Positions 9,107 to 18,415 are shown, numbered from the stretch's first letter. The stretch is DNA of 64,000 nucleotides from Brevibacterium picturae (GCF_900105045.1 NZ_LT629739.1:4340001-4404000), one strand, 5' to 3'. The notes: a model not told the origin generated them from the letters alone. Numbers and translations are program-made.

Positions 9107-10225
9107 ATGCGCATTTCAGTGCCCACAGAGGTCAAGAACAACGAGTTCCGCGTCGCCATCACCGCTGCCGGTGTCCACGAGCTCGTTGCCCACGGACATG
9201 ACGTCACGGTCCAGGCCGGTGCCGGCGTTGGGTCATTCATCACCGATGATGAGTACACCTCCGCCGGCGCCACCATCGCCCCCGACGCGGAATCGACCTG
9301 GACCGCCGGTGACATGGTCCTCAAGGTCAAGGAACCCATCGCCGAGGAATACGGTTTCCTGCGCAAGGACCTGATCCTGTTCACCTACCTGCACCTGGCC
9401 GCGGATGAAGCGCTGACACAGGCGCTGATGAACGCCGGGACCACTGCCATCGCCTACGAGACGGTCCAGCCCAACGGCGGAGGACTTCCGCTGCTGGCGC
9501 CGATGAGTGAGATCGCCGGTCGGCTCTCGACGCAGGTCGGTGCCCACAGCCTGCTCAAGGCCTCGGGCGGGCGCGGGATCCTGCTCTCGGGTGTCCCCGG
9601 TGTCGAGCGTGCCAACGTCGTCGTCATCGGTGCCGGTGTCGCCGGCACCAATGCCGCTCGGATGGCGCTGGGTCTGGGCGCCAACGTCGAAGTCATCGAC
9701 ATCAACATTCCCCGCCTGCGCCAGATCGATGAGACCTTCGCCGGTGCGATCGCGACGAAGGTGTCGAACAAGTACGAGATCACGAAGTCCCTGGCCTCTG
9801 CCGACCTAGTCATCGGCTCGGTGCTCATTCCCGGCAAGAAGGCACCGAAGCTCGTCACCGACGAGATGGTTGCGGGCATGAAGCCGGGCTCGGTCCTCGT
9901 CGACATCGCCATCGATCAGGGTGGCTGCTTCGAGAACTCGCGTGCGACCACGCATGATGATCCCACGTTCGAGGTGCACAACTCGATCTACTACTGTGTG
10001 GCGAACATGCCCGGCGCTGTTCCGAACACGGCCACGGCAGCGTTGACGAACGCGACTCTGCCCTTCGCCGTCAAGATCGCCAACCAGGGATGGCATTCAG
10101 CGCTGTCGAAGGATTCGGCCCTGGCGCGTGGACTCAACATCCACAATGGTCACGTCACCAACGACAATGTCGCCGAGGCCTTCGGTCTTGAGGCTGTCAC
10201 CGTCGAACACGCCCTGGCGAACTGA
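9107..10225 (+). CDS. ald: Alanine dehydrogenase
   Basis: A 372-residue NAD-dependent enzyme that interconverts L-alanine with pyruvate and ammonia. Substrate residues match the characterised Bacillus and Mycobacterium enzymes: Arg15 (EFRVAIT), Lys75 (VLKVKEP) and His96 (TYLHLA). The Rossmann motif VVVIGAGVAGTNAARMA binds NAD, and DIAIDQGGCFE holds the conserved aspartate. The ATG at 9107 has AGAAGGA seven bases upstream. It is a single gene, closed by a strong hairpin. Placement beside glnA2/glnE suggests a link to nitrogen supply, which is inference. Confidence 0.96.
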   Translation: MRISVPTEVKNNEFRVAITAAGVHELVAHGHDVTVQAGAGVGSFITDDEYTSAGATIAPDAESTWTAGDMVLKVKEPIAEEYGFLRKDLILFTYLHLAADEALTQALMNAGTTAIAYETVQPNGGGLPLLAPMSEIAGRLSTQVGAHSLLKASGGRGILLSGVPGVERANVVVIGAGVAGTNAARMALGLGANVEVIDINIPRLRQIDETFAGAIATKVSNKYEITKSLASADLVIGSVLIPGKKAPKLVTDEMVAGMKPGSVLVDIAIDQGGCFENSRATTHDDPTFEVHNSIYYCVANMPGAVPNTATAALTNATLPFAVKIANQGWHSALSKDSALARGLNIHNGHVTNDNVAEAFGLEAVTVEHALAN

Positions 10226-10242
10226 CACCGGAGGTCACTGAC

Positions 10243-10279
10243 GCCTGAGATCGGGGGCTCCCAGCGCTTGATCTCAGGC
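10243..10279 (+). terminator. First hairpin after ald
   Basis: Ten-base arms (10243-10252 and 10270-10279) enclose a 17-base loop, 18 bases after the ald stop. No U-tract follows; it may act with the stronger hairpin downstream. Confidence 0.4.
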
Positions 10280-10306
10280 CGAGAGCTCGCACATGCACAG
10301 TTTGCA

Positions 10307-10351
10307 CACGAGGAGGGCCGACACCATGCGCTGGTGTCGGCCCTCCTCGTG
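10307..10351. terminator. Strong bidirectional terminator between ald and the GntR gene
   Basis: A perfect 20-bp stem (10307-10326 with 10332-10351) with a five-base loop stands between two convergent genes. Long GC-rich stems without a long U-run are common in actinobacteria. Confidence 0.8.
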
Positions 10352-10374
10352 TTGTGTGCCTCGGCGAGTGTGCC

Positions 10375-11100
10375 TCAGCCTTGGGGCGGCATCGTCGTCG
10401 ACCGGAAGTGCTCCTCGCACAATCGCCCGGCTGCCGGTGCGTCGTGGGTGGCGATCGCTTCGACGATGGCCGCATGATCGGCCACCGCGTGCTCGAACAG
10501 CTCGTGGGAGAACGGATCGTGCCGGAATCCCGCATTGATCCTGGTGTCGATGTCGACAGCCATGCGGACAAGCTCCGGGTTGTGGCCGGCCCGCGCAATG
10601 GCGAAATGGAACTGGGCATCGGCTGTTCTGGCCACGGTGGCCTCGGCGCGTTCGGAATATCTCTGCGCCAGTTCCCGAAGTCCGGTCAGCTCCTCGTCGG
10701 TCCGTCGCAGTGCCGCAGTCGCGGCCACGCTGTGCTGGAAGATCGCACGCGCATCGAGGAGGTTTCGGCGTTCGGCATGGAATTCTCCGATGCGATCGGC
10801 CATCGGCGCGAGTGCAGTCGGCTCCGCGTTGGACACGAATGTCCCTCCGCCGCGTCCACGACGCCGTTCGACGACGCCCAGACGCTCCAAGCGCAGCAGG
10901 GCCGCCCTCACGCTCGAGCGGGAGACCTGTAGGTCGGCGGCAAGTGCCCTCTCACCGGGGAGCAGCGTCCCTTCGGGCAATGCACCCACTGCGATGCCGG
11001 AGAGGATGTGGTCGGCGATCTGCTGTGGTGCGCTCGTCAGGCTCACCACGTCGCTGAGACCGGAGAACTCGTGACTCGCAGAGCCAGTCTGCTCGTTCAT
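10375..11100 (-). CDS. GntR-family regulator, FadR subfamily
   Basis: A 241-residue DNA-binding protein. The N-terminal winged helix (about 24-92) holds the family signature LLPGERALAADLQVSRSSVRAALLRLERLGVVERRRGRG. The all-helical C-terminal effector domain (about 100-235) carries DARAIFQHSVA, HFAIARAGHNP and DHAAIVEAIATHD, with His positions expected of the FCD ligand/metal site. The effector is not evident. It converges on ald across a strong terminator and diverges from map, so it could act on map, on itself or elsewhere. ATG at 11100 was chosen as the first in-frame start. Confidence 0.9.
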   Translation of the reverse strand: MNEQTGSASHEFSGLSDVVSLTSAPQQIADHILSGIAVGALPEGTLLPGERALAADLQVSRSSVRAALLRLERLGVVERRRGRGGGTFVSNAEPTALAPMADRIGEFHAERRNLLDARAIFQHSVAATAALRRTDEELTGLRELAQRYSERAEATVARTADAQFHFAIARAGHNPELVRMAVDIDTRINAGFRHDPFSHELFEHAVADHAAIVEAIATHDAPAAGRLCEEHFRSTTMPPQG

Positions 11101-11253
11101 CGCTGCCCCTTCCGCATCATCGTCTCTGTTGTCAGTGGTTCCCGCCCGTCGTGGACACGGGTGACACCCCTTGGCTTCACTCTATTATCCTCGCCGCAGG
11201 GCGGGTGACATCGACAGGCATCGCAACTGTGGAATATCTGGACGCAACGGCTC

Positions 11254-11259
11254 TAGAAT
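11254..11259 (+). promoter_or_regulatory. -10 element of map, probably leaderless
   Basis: TAGAAT ends ten bases before the map ATG at 11270, and no ribosome site lies between them. Transcription would begin at or next to the start codon. No good -35 is seen. Confidence 0.5.
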
Positions 11260-11269
11260 CGAAAGCACC

Positions 11270-12178
11270 ATGACTGATACTCCTCGCCTGCTCACGCCCG
11301 GAACCGTCTCCCCCGAACTGCCCGTCCCGCTGAACATCACCAGACCCGAATACGTCGGTCGGGCAGATGCCGACGAAGGCCGGGGCAGCAACTTCTACTC
11401 CGCCGAAGACATCGAAAAGGTCCGCACGGCCGGAAGGATCGCGGCGAATACGCTGGCGGCCGTCGGCGAGATGATCGAACCCGGAGCGACCACCGACGCG
11501 ATCGACCGTGTCGCCCACGAATACATGTGCGACCACGGTGCTTATCCCTCGACCCTGGGCTACCGGGGTTTCCCGAAATCGGTGTGCACCTCGCTCAATG
11601 AGGTCATCTGCCACGGCATACCCGACTCGACAGTCATCGCCGACGGAGACATCGTCAACGTCGACATCACCGCCTACATCGACGGCATGCACGGAGACAC
11701 GAACTACACCTTCTACGCCGGCGATGTCGACGAGGAGTCCCGCCTGCTCGTGGAACGGACATGGGAAGCCACCATGCGCGGCATCAAGGCCGTCAAGCCG
11801 GGCCGTGAGATCAACGTCATCGGACGGGTCATCGAGAAGTATGCGAAACGCTTCGGCTACGGTGTCGTCCGCGATTACAGCGGGCACGGAGTCGGCCGTG
11901 AGTTCCACTCGGGACTCATCGTCCCCCACTACGATGCCGCACCTGCCCACGCCGAGGTGATGGAACCGGGCATGATCTTCACGATCGAACCGATGCTCAA
12001 CCTCGGCACCGTCGACTGGGACGTCTGGGACGACGCCTGGACCGTGGTCACGAAGGACAGGAAGCGCTCAGCCCAGTTCGAACACACACTCGTCGTCACC
12101 GAGGCCGGTGCCGACATCCTCACCCTCCCCGACGCCGATGCAGCCATCGCTGCGGGACCGACGACCCGACAGGACTGA
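11270..12178 (+). CDS. map: Methionine aminopeptidase, type I
   Basis: A 302-residue cytoplasmic metalloprotease that removes the initiator methionine from new proteins. Metal ligands are in place: the first Asp in [16 protein letters not shown], the His in [11 protein letters not shown], and the two Glu in MIFTIEPML and FEHTLVVT. The conserved [26 protein letters not shown] precedes them. About 40 extra N-terminal residues before the catalytic fold fit the actinobacterial MapB form with an N-terminal extension. The ATG at 11270 (MTDTPRL) has a -10 box just upstream and no ribosome site. The stop is followed one base later by the ppgK start. Confidence 0.95.
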   Translation: MTDTPRLLTPGTVSPELPVPLNITRPEYVGRADADEGRGSNFYSAEDIEKVRTAGRIAANTLAAVGEMIEPGATTDAIDRVAHEYMCDHGAYPSTLGYRGFPKSVCTSLNEVICHGIPDSTVIADGDIVNVDITAYIDGMHGDTNYTFYAGDVDEESRLLVERTWEATMRGIKAVKPGREINVIGRVIEKYAKRFGYGVVRDYSGHGVGREFHSGLIVPHYDAAPAHAEVMEPGMIFTIEPMLNLGTVDWDVWDDAWTVVTKDRKRSAQFEHTLVVTEAGADILTLPDADAAIAAGPTTRQD

Positions 12179-12179
12179 G

Positions 12180-13013
12180 ATGACCGACGATCAGCAGAGA
12201 CGCTTCGCCATCGGACTCGACGTGGGCGGAACCGGAATCAAGGCCGGGCTCGTGGACACCGCGACCGGGAACCTCGCGTTCAAGCGTGTTCGAATCCTCA
12301 CCCCCAAGCCGAGCACTCCGCCCGAAGTCGGATCGGCAATGGCAGACCTCCTCGAGAAACTCACTGTCACCGCGTTGGATCTCGGAGTCGTCGACGACCG
12401 CTCTACCCTGGACGCTCTGCCGATCGGATGCGGCTTTCCCGGAGTCATCCGTGATGACCACGTTGATTTTGCAGCAAACCTCGATCAGTCCTGGATCGGG
12501 TCGAACATCACCGCCATTCTCGCCGAGGCCACGGGTCGACGTTTCTACTTCATGAACGATGCCGATGCGGCTGGTCTGGCTGAGATGACTTTCGGAGCAG
12601 GTCGCAGGCATCGGAAGAAGACCGTGCTGCTGACAACTCTGGGCACCGGCATCGGCACCGCCCTGTTCACTCAGGGGCGCCTGGTCCCCTATACGGAGCT
12701 GGGGCACATCGAGATGAATGGCCGGGATGCCGAGACACAGGCGGCCGAATCGATCAAGGTGCGCGAGGACCTCAGCTACGAAGACTGGGCAGGCCGCCTG
12801 CAGCAGTACTATTCCCAGATCGAGCTGCTGGTCGCACCCGACGTCATCCTCATCGGCGGCGGAATCTCGAAATCACATGCACAGTTCCTGCCTCTGATCC
12901 GCACTCGCGCAGAGATGAAACCGGCAAAGCTGCTCAACAACGCGGGCATCGTCGGGGCAGCCATGCTGGCGGCCAACAACGGCAAAGCGAAGGTGAAGAA
13001 GGGGGCCGCATAG
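12180..13013 (+). CDS. ppgK: Polyphosphate glucokinase
   Basis: A 277-residue ROK-family sugar kinase that phosphorylates glucose with polyphosphate or ATP. The phosphate-binding GLDVGGTGIKAGLVD is at the N-terminus, the catalytic Asp is in FMNDADAAGLAEM, and the LLTTLGTGIGTALF and ELGHIEMNGRDAE motifs match actinobacterial PPGK rather than ordinary ROK glucokinases. The start at ATG 12180 comes directly after the map stop (12176-12178), so translation is probably coupled. An in-frame start 24 codons earlier would overlap map and adds no conserved sequence. Confidence 0.93.
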   Translation: MTDDQQRRFAIGLDVGGTGIKAGLVDTATGNLAFKRVRILTPKPSTPPEVGSAMADLLEKLTVTALDLGVVDDRSTLDALPIGCGFPGVIRDDHVDFAANLDQSWIGSNITAILAEATGRRFYFMNDADAAGLAEMTFGAGRRHRKKTVLLTTLGTGIGTALFTQGRLVPYTELGHIEMNGRDAETQAAESIKVREDLSYEDWAGRLQQYYSQIELLVAPDVILIGGGISKSHAQFLPLIRTRAEMKPAKLLNNAGIVGAAMLAANNGKAKVKKGAA

Positions 13014-13070
13014 GTGCGAATCGACAGCTGCCCTGACAGGCTGCCACCCGGCTGCGAATAGGAGGCACGA

Positions 13071-13700
13071 ATGAAGATACTCGCACGCGGCAGCCAGCTC
13101 GGACTCGTGCTCCTCTTGGCCATTCTGCTGATCGGCTTCACTGTGGCCCTGGCAATCACAGCCCTGTGGCCACAGGCCCTGCTTGCCGGCATCGTCATCG
13201 CCTGTTGCACAGCCATCTTCGTGATGATCGGCATGGTCAGGGTCGTCGGCCGACGCTGGGTGCTCTGGTTGGCAGTTCCGGCTGTGGCACTTGCTGGGCT
13301 CGCCGCGGTGATGTTGGCCGAGGACCTCGGTGTGAGTCGCACCGGTGAGCTGACCGAGGTCGTGATCGTCGATCACACGGTCGATGTGCACACCTCGCAC
13401 AATACGAGCTCGCGGGAAGAACGCGAGGCCTACACGCACGAGTACATCCTCGAGCATCCCGACGGCACTCCGATCGAGAAGCCGATGATCTACCGCGGCG
13501 AGGACGGATACGACGATTTCGACACCGGCGACACCATCACCGCGTTCATCGATCCAGAGGGCAACTCCCCGACCGAACCAGCCGAAAATGTGAACATCGG
13601 TGCCGACATCGCCATCCTGATCGTGGGGCTGGTTGCCGTCATCGGCGTGTTCGGCATGTGCTCGCTGCTGTTGCTGCTGCGAGACACGAGGAGAGCCTAA
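13071..13700 (+). CDS. Membrane protein of unknown function
   Basis: A 209-residue protein. Hydrophobic segments lie at about 9-30, 32-54 and 64-83, followed by a polar, acidic domain of about 90 residues (RTGELTEVVIVDHTVDVH...) and a last hydrophobic segment at about 180-202 before a basic end. The soluble part, between membrane anchors and facing one side, recalls DUF3592-like proteins but I cannot name a family. AGGAGGC lies six bases before the ATG at 13071. It follows ppgK by 57 bases and may be cotranscribed. Confidence 0.75.
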   Translation: MKILARGSQLGLVLLLAILLIGFTVALAITALWPQALLAGIVIACCTAIFVMIGMVRVVGRRWVLWLAVPAVALAGLAAVMLAEDLGVSRTGELTEVVIVDHTVDVHTSHNTSSREEREAYTHEYILEHPDGTPIEKPMIYRGEDGYDDFDTGDTITAFIDPEGNSPTEPAENVNIGADIAILIVGLVAVIGVFGMCSLLLLLRDTRRA

Positions 13701-13746
13701 GGCCCTCGACTCGCCTTTCGGCGGGGTGGGACCGGTCGGCTGAGGT

Positions 13747-14118
13747 GAGGACAGGCCACCGATACGCCGGGTTCTGTCATCGAGTCGGTTGCCCTTCTCG
13801 ACGGACGGTCATCTATCTGGGACCGATGTTGCCACCGGCCTCGAGCAATCCACCCGACGACTCGGCGAGCAGCCTCGAACGTCGTCTGTCTGATCTTGCT
13901 CCGGATGGGGTTTACCCAGCGGCGCCGGTCACCCGGCACCCTGGTGGTCTCTTACACCACCGTTTCACCCTTACCCAGTCGAAACTGGGCGGTCTGCTTT
14001 CTGTTGCACTGGCCCGCGGGTTGCCCCGGGTGGGTGTTACCCACCATCCCTGCTCTGCGGAGCCCGGACGTTCCTCAGCCCTCGTGAGAGAGCCGCGACC
14101 GTCTGGTGACCTGTCCTC
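13747..14118 (-). ncRNA. rnpB: RNase P RNA, bacterial class A
   Basis: Read on the minus strand, the 372-base segment begins GAGGACAGGTCACC and ends GGTGGCCTGTCCTC, which pair as helix P1. Near the 5' end is the universal core GAGGAACGTCCGGGCTCC, and near the 3' end is ACAGAACCCGGCGTATCGG, the conserved CR-I and CR-V regions. The central GGTAAGGGTGAAACGG and GGGTAAACCCCA elements are also standard. It is the catalytic RNA that trims the 5' leaders of tRNA precursors. Ends are set from P1 pairing and could shift by a few bases. Open frames on either strand here are chance. Confidence 0.95.
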
Positions 14119-14127
14119 GAGTACAGA

Positions 14128-14133
14128 AGTCTA
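14128..14133 (-). promoter_or_regulatory. -10 element of rnpB
   Basis: On the minus strand TAGACT lies nine bases before the predicted 5' end of the RNase P RNA, the right distance for its transcription start. The -35 is not clear. Confidence 0.5.
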
Positions 14134-14287
14134 CCCTCATTGCTCGGAATCAGCGGCCAGATCCGCGTACTCCCCCGGTCCAGTCCGTCTGCGCACCGGA
14201 CACCTCGCCGCAGGCGCGATGGAGGGGTGATGAAACTAACGTCGACAGCGAATCGAAGCCGACGCGTCGGCGACCTACGATGGTGAG

Positions 14288-15064
14288 GTGAAGATCCTAT
14301 TGCCACCTTCAGAAGGTAAGACCCCCGCCAGTTCGGGTCCCCCACTCGATCTCCCCGAGCTCTCGACTCCGGATCTCACCCCGCAGCGAAAGAAGGTTCT
14401 CACTGCCCTGCAGAAGGTCTCCAAACGCAAGGACGCGTTAGAGCAGCTAGGCGTGGGCGCCTCACTTTCAACCGAGGTCGAACGCAATATCAGCCTTGAC
14501 ACCATTCCCTGCGCCCCGGCCCTGCTGACATATTCCGGTGTTCTCTACGAAGCGATGGGTGCGCCCGATCTCGTCGCCGATGCCATGTCCGACGAGACCC
14601 TGGCACAGCGGATGCGGAATGTGCATGTGTTCTCGGCACTCTTCGGCCAGGTGAACGGACTTGATCCGATTCCGGCCTATCGGCTGGCGATGAAGACGGA
14701 CCTGGGCACCCTGGGGAAGCTCGCATCCTGGTGGAAGCCGGTTCTGAGCAAGTCCTTCACCGTCGACCCCGCCGAGGTGATCCTGGACTGCCGTTCCAGT
14801 GATTACCGGGCCGCGTGGCCAGGGCCCCACGAGCAGGTCATTGCACTGGGCGCAGTCAAAGTCACCGATTCCAAACGCAGCGTCGTCTCCCATTGGGCGA
14901 AGTATTATCGCGGCGAACTCGTCGGTCGACTGCTCTCAGATGATCGGAAGCTGCCCACCACCGCCGAGGAGCTGGTCTCGCGGGCAGAGGAGTCCTATGA
15001 GGTCGAGTTCACTCCCCATGCCAAGAGCAAACCGGCGGCGCTGACCATCGTCCTGCGTGACTGA
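14288..15064 (+). CDS. yaaA: YaaA family protein (DUF328), peroxide stress
   Basis: A 258-residue cytoplasmic protein. The signature MKILLPPSEGKT at the N-terminus and the internal FSALFGQVNGLDPIPAYRLAM and VILDCRSSDYRAAW segments define the YaaA/DUF328 family. E. coli YaaA limits free iron and oxidative DNA damage during peroxide stress; a helix-hairpin-helix DNA-binding fold has been described for the family. Length is normal. The start codon is at 14288; a weak GGTGAG run lies just upstream. It diverges from rnpB. Confidence 0.9.
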   Translation: MKILLPPSEGKTPASSGPPLDLPELSTPDLTPQRKKVLTALQKVSKRKDALEQLGVGASLSTEVERNISLDTIPCAPALLTYSGVLYEAMGAPDLVADAMSDETLAQRMRNVHVFSALFGQVNGLDPIPAYRLAMKTDLGTLGKLASWWKPVLSKSFTVDPAEVILDCRSSDYRAAWPGPHEQVIALGAVKVTDSKRSVVSHWAKYYRGELVGRLLSDDRKLPTTAEELVSRAEESYEVEFTPHAKSKPAALTIVLRD

Positions 15065-15111
15065 GCGTGCGACGCGACTGAGACGTTTCCGCGTCCGCAG
15101 CGGGTCGTGCC

Positions 15112-15840
15112 TCAACCCTTACGCAGCAGAACCGCCTCGCACTCTTCGCACTCATAGGTCTGGTTCGGGTCCTCGAGCAGCATTTCCTTCCACGCCATAC
15201 CGCTGATCTCCTGGCCGCAGGCCTGACAGTTCGGACCGTTCAGCACGGCGGCCCCGGGCCCGCCCTGTGCGACGTTGTGGTCGAACTGGCGAACCAGAGC
15301 GTCGGGCAGGTCGGACTTGAGCTTCTGCGCTGAGGCGCTGTTGGTCTCGAGCTCGGCGGCCAACTCCGATTTGCGGTCCTTGATGGCCGTCTGCGTGGCA
15401 CGGCCCGATGCGATCACCTCGGCGAGGGAGGACTCGACGTCCGAGAGGGCGGCCTCAGCGGCTTCGAGTTCCTCCATGGAGGAGAGCTCAGCCTCCTCGA
15501 GTTCAGCGACCCGTTCCTCGTGACCCGAGATCTCATTTTGCAGATTCACGAGGTCTCGGCTGGTCAGGCCGGTGCCGTCGTTGAGCTCGACGGTCTTCTT
15601 CCTGATCTGCCCATTCTGAGCCTCGATGGCCGCGGCATGCTCGGCGACTTCGGTCTGGAACTTCTCCACCACCTCCGCAGCCTCAGCTTTCTTGGCCTCG
15701 AGATCTTTGTGGGAAGACACGAGATCCTTCAGCGCCGAGGCCTGATTGGGATTGTCGTGTTCGTGCCGCAGCGCGCGCCCGTGGGCGGCGAGCTCGATGA
15801 GAGATTCGAGTTCTGTGCGTTGTTCGGCCGTGATCAGCAT
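15112..15840 (-). CDS. Coiled-coil protein with C4 zinc ribbon
   Basis: A 242-residue protein. Residues about 20-175 are a long heptad-rich coiled-coil hairpin (many Glu, Ala, Lys and Leu). The C-terminus has a four-cysteine zinc ribbon, with CQACG and CEECE pairs about 24 residues apart. This matches the CT398/Rv2229c-like family, conserved beside Nif3 in actinobacteria. The family has been linked to flagellar or secretion partners in chlamydiae; its role here is unknown. It lies 45 bases after the Nif3 gene on the same strand and is probably cotranscribed. Confidence 0.88.
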   Translation of the reverse strand: MLITAEQRTELESLIELAAHGRALRHEHDNPNQASALKDLVSSHKDLEAKKAEAAEVVEKFQTEVAEHAAAIEAQNGQIRKKTVELNDGTGLTSRDLVNLQNEISGHEERVAELEEAELSSMEELEAAEAALSDVESSLAEVIASGRATQTAIKDRKSELAAELETNSASAQKLKSDLPDALVRQFDHNVAQGGPGAAVLNGPNCQACGQEISGMAWKEMLLEDPNQTYECEECEAVLLRKG

Positions 15841-15885
15841 GGGGAAATCCTTGTCATCGAAGCGTCTGGGGTCAAGTGCACGGGG

Positions 15886-16719
15886 TCAATAGCGTTCGAC
15901 CCAGGGGTCGGTGTTGACCGCCGAATGCTGCAGGGCGACAGTGAGCCCGCGATCGGCGAATTCGGTCTCCAACTGCTGTGCCGCGGCGGTCAGCCAGACG
16001 GTTTCCGAGGCCCAGTGGGAGACGTCGATGAGCTGTGGTCGACCTTCCTGCCTGTTGGCAGTGTCACGGGCCTCGGTGGCCGGATGGTGACGAAGATCAG
16101 CGGTGATGTAGACCTCTGCACCACTGGCGCGGACCTCGTTGAACAGGGAGTCTCCTGCTCCCCCGCAGACGGCGACCCGAGTCACCGTCGCCGCTGGATC
16201 GCCGGCGATGCGCACCCCGGTCGTCGTCCGCGGCAGGCTGTTCGAAAGGCTCCGGGCGATATCTCGCACGGGAGTCGGCGTGGCCAGGTCTCCGACCCGG
16301 CCGATCCCGGTGGTCAATCCTTCTCCATGGGGCACGAGTGGCTGCGCGTCGTCGATCCCCAGCAGGGAGATGAGCACGTCGGAGACTCCCCCGCGTGCGG
16401 AGTCGGCGTTCGTATGGGCGTTAAACAGAGCAATGTCATTGCTGATCAGCGTGTGGACGGCACCGCCCTTGAGGGTTGCGGCATTGACCGACTTCACGGG
16501 TTTAAGCATCAGCGGATGATGGTTGAACACCAGGTCCGAGCCCAGGACCACCGCCTCGGCGATGACCGCATCCATCGGATCGAGCGCGAGCAGGATCGAA
16601 CGCACCTCGGCATCGGGATCACCCACGGCCAGACCGACCGAATCCCAGCTCTCTGCCAGGGCCGTCGGCCACAGTGCTTCGAACACGTCGACACATTCGC
16701 TGACCTTCGGGTATCTCAT
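15886..16719 (-). CDS. Nif3-like dinuclear metal-centre protein
   Basis: A 277-residue protein of the NIF3/YbgI (DUF34) family, which forms hexamers with a two-metal site. The motif LVFNHHPLML supplies metal-binding histidines, and FNAHTNADSARGGVSD follows. Near the C-terminus, DLRHHPATEARDT and DVSHWASE give the other ligands. The WPTALAESWDSVGLAVGDP N-terminal motif is typical. The cellular role is unproven; GTP cyclohydrolase-like chemistry has been suggested for the family. ATG at 16719 is the first start; the gene heads a two-gene unit with the zinc-ribbon protein. Confidence 0.92.
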   Translation of the reverse strand: MRYPKVSECVDVFEALWPTALAESWDSVGLAVGDPDAEVRSILLALDPMDAVIAEAVVLGSDLVFNHHPLMLKPVKSVNAATLKGGAVHTLISNDIALFNAHTNADSARGGVSDVLISLLGIDDAQPLVPHGEGLTTGIGRVGDLATPTPVRDIARSLSNSLPRTTTGVRIAGDPAATVTRVAVCGGAGDSLFNEVRASGAEVYITADLRHHPATEARDTANRQEGRPQLIDVSHWASETVWLTAAAQQLETEFADRGLTVALQHSAVNTDPWVERY

Positions 16720-16838
16720 GCCACCACAGTATTACATCCGCGCAGCACCGGTCAGGCGATGGTCACCGCGTTGCCTCGGCACTGTCGACTTAGCAGCACA
16801 GAATTGTCCGGGTCACCTGGAAAATATGTGAGACGTGG

Positions 16839-16867
16839 TTCACCAGACGATCGTTCGGTTATAGATT
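16839..16867 (+). promoter_or_regulatory. Promoter with TetR-type operator before the acyl-CoA ligase
   Basis: TTCACC (16839-16844) and TAGATT (16862-16867) are 17 bases apart and place the start of transcription at or next to the ATG at 16874, so the mRNA is probably leaderless. The spacer holds an 18-base imperfect palindrome (16842-16859) with ACC and GGT ends and an ACGATCGT core. This form resembles operators of TetR-family acyl-CoA sensors such as PaaR. Regulator identity is inference. Confidence 0.5.
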
Positions 16868-16873
16868 TGGCCC

Positions 16874-18415
16874 ATGACTACGAATGCATCGACCACGCCA
16901 TCGCCTAGCCTGCGCTTCTCCTCGACCGTCGCCGATATCGTGCGCCGCAGCGCAGGACGCTTCGGTGACGATGTCGCCGTCGAGTTCGGCGACCGCACCT
17001 GGACCTATTCCAGCCTGGATACGGCAGTCACCGCTGTGGCGCGGGAGCTGGTCAGCCTCGGCGCGCAGAAGGGAGACCGGATCGCCGCCTACGGGAAGAA
17101 CTCCGACCTCTACCTCCTCCTCTACCTCGGATGTGCCCGCGCCGGCCTCATCCATGTGCCGGTGAACTATCAGCTCAAGAACGACGAGCTCGACTACATC
17201 CTCGACAATTCCGGAGCGAAGGTCGTCTTCGCCGATGCGGATCTCCTCGACGCGGTCAGCGCCACACCGACTGGATCCGGAGCTCAGGTCAAGGACTTCG
17301 CCACCCTTGTCGACCCGGCAACCGCCGCAGACATCGCCCCGGCCGCTGCTGAAGAGTTCGACGTCGTCGACACCGACGTCGCACAGCTGCTCTACACCTC
17401 AGGCACCACCTCGGCGCCCAAGGGAGCGATCATGACCCACCGTGCACTCGTGCACGAATACATGTCATCGTTGATGAGCCTCGACTTCGCTCCCACGGAC
17501 CGGGTCGTCCATGCTCTGCCCCTCTACCATTCGGCGCAGATGCATGTCTTCCTGATTCCGCTGTTGGCCATCGGAGCGCACAACATCGTCGTTCCGGCAC
17601 CGGTCCCCGAGCAGCTGCTGGCGATCTTCGAAGAACGCGAGATCAACTCCTTCTTCGCTGCGCCAACGGTGTGGGTCGCCCTGGCCAACAGTCCGGACCT
17701 CGATACCCGCAACCTCGAGAGCTTGCGCAAGGCCTACTACGGAGCCTCGATTATGCCCGGTCCGGTGCTGGAGAAGCTGCGGCAGCGTCTGCCCAAGCTC
17801 GGCTTCTACAACTGCTTCGGCCAATCCGAGATGGGGCCTCTGTGCACCGTGCTGCGCCCAGAAGAGCACGATGATCACGCGGCTTCGGCCGGACGAGCGG
17901 TCTTCTTCGTCGAGACGCGTGTCGTCGATGCCGAGGGCGATGATGTCGGAGTCGGTGAGCAGGGCGAAATCCTCTACCGGTCACCCCAATTGTGCGAGGG
18001 CTACTGGAACAAGCCAGAGGCGACAGCAGAAGCCTTCGACTACGGCTGGTTCCATTCCGGAGACCTCGTCACCATGGACGAATCCGGTTTCGTGGAGGTC
18101 ATCGACCGTGTCAAGGACGTCATCAACACCGGCGGTGTTCTGGTGGCCAGCCGACAGGTCGAGGACGCGATCTTCGAACTCCCTCAGGTCGCCGAAGTGG
18201 CGGTGGTCGGTGTTGCCGATGAGAAGTGGATCGAAGCGGTCTCGGCGTTCGTCGTCACCAAGTCTGACCAGGGTGAGCTCACCGAGGCTGATGTGCTCGC
18301 ACATGTCAAGGATCGTCTGGCCGGGTTCAAAGTGCCCAAGCGCGTCGAGTTCGTGGCCGAACTGCCCAAGAACTCAGCCGGCAAGATCCTCAAACGTCAG
18401 CTCCGCGAGGTCTGA
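16874..18415 (+). CDS. Acyl-CoA synthetase (AMP-forming)
   Basis: A 513-residue member of the ANL superfamily that activates a carboxylic acid as acyl-AMP and transfers it to CoA. The P-loop LLYTSGTTSAPKGAIMTH lies near 175-192, YNCFGQSEMGP is motif II, WFHSGDLVTMDESGFVEVIDRVKD holds the adenylate-binding Asp and hinge, and NSAGKILKRQLREV carries the catalytic C-terminal Lys. The specificity cannot be read; medium- or long-chain fatty acids are likely. The ATG at 16874 directly follows a promoter and there is no ribosome site. It diverges from Nif3. Confidence 0.93.
   Translation: MTTNASTTPSPSLRFSSTVADIVRRSAGRFGDDVAVEFGDRTWTYSSLDTAVTAVARELVSLGAQKGDRIAAYGKNSDLYLLLYLGCARAGLIHVPVNYQLKNDELDYILDNSGAKVVFADADLLDAVSATPTGSGAQVKDFATLVDPATAADIAPAAAEEFDVVDTDVAQLLYTSGTTSAPKGAIMTHRALVHEYMSSLMSLDFAPTDRVVHALPLYHSAQMHVFLIPLLAIGAHNIVVPAPVPEQLLAIFEEREINSFFAAPTVWVALANSPDLDTRNLESLRKAYYGASIMPGPVLEKLRQRLPKLGFYNCFGQSEMGPLCTVLRPEEHDDHAASAGRAVFFVETRVVDAEGDDVGVGEQGEILYRSPQLCEGYWNKPEATAEAFDYGWFHSGDLVTMDESGFVEVIDRVKDVINTGGVLVASRQVEDAIFELPQVAEVAVVGVADEKWIEAVSAFVVTKSDQGELTEADVLAHVKDRLAGFKVPKRVEFVAELPKNSAGKILKRQLREV

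Noticed and set aside
13697-14230. Open frames across the RNase P RNA region
   Set aside because: The region is an RNA gene with conserved core and P1 pairing; the frames are chance.
15520-16908. Plus-strand frame of 462 codons
   Set aside because: It is opposite the zinc-ribbon and Nif3 genes and extends into the ligase, with no conserved domain.
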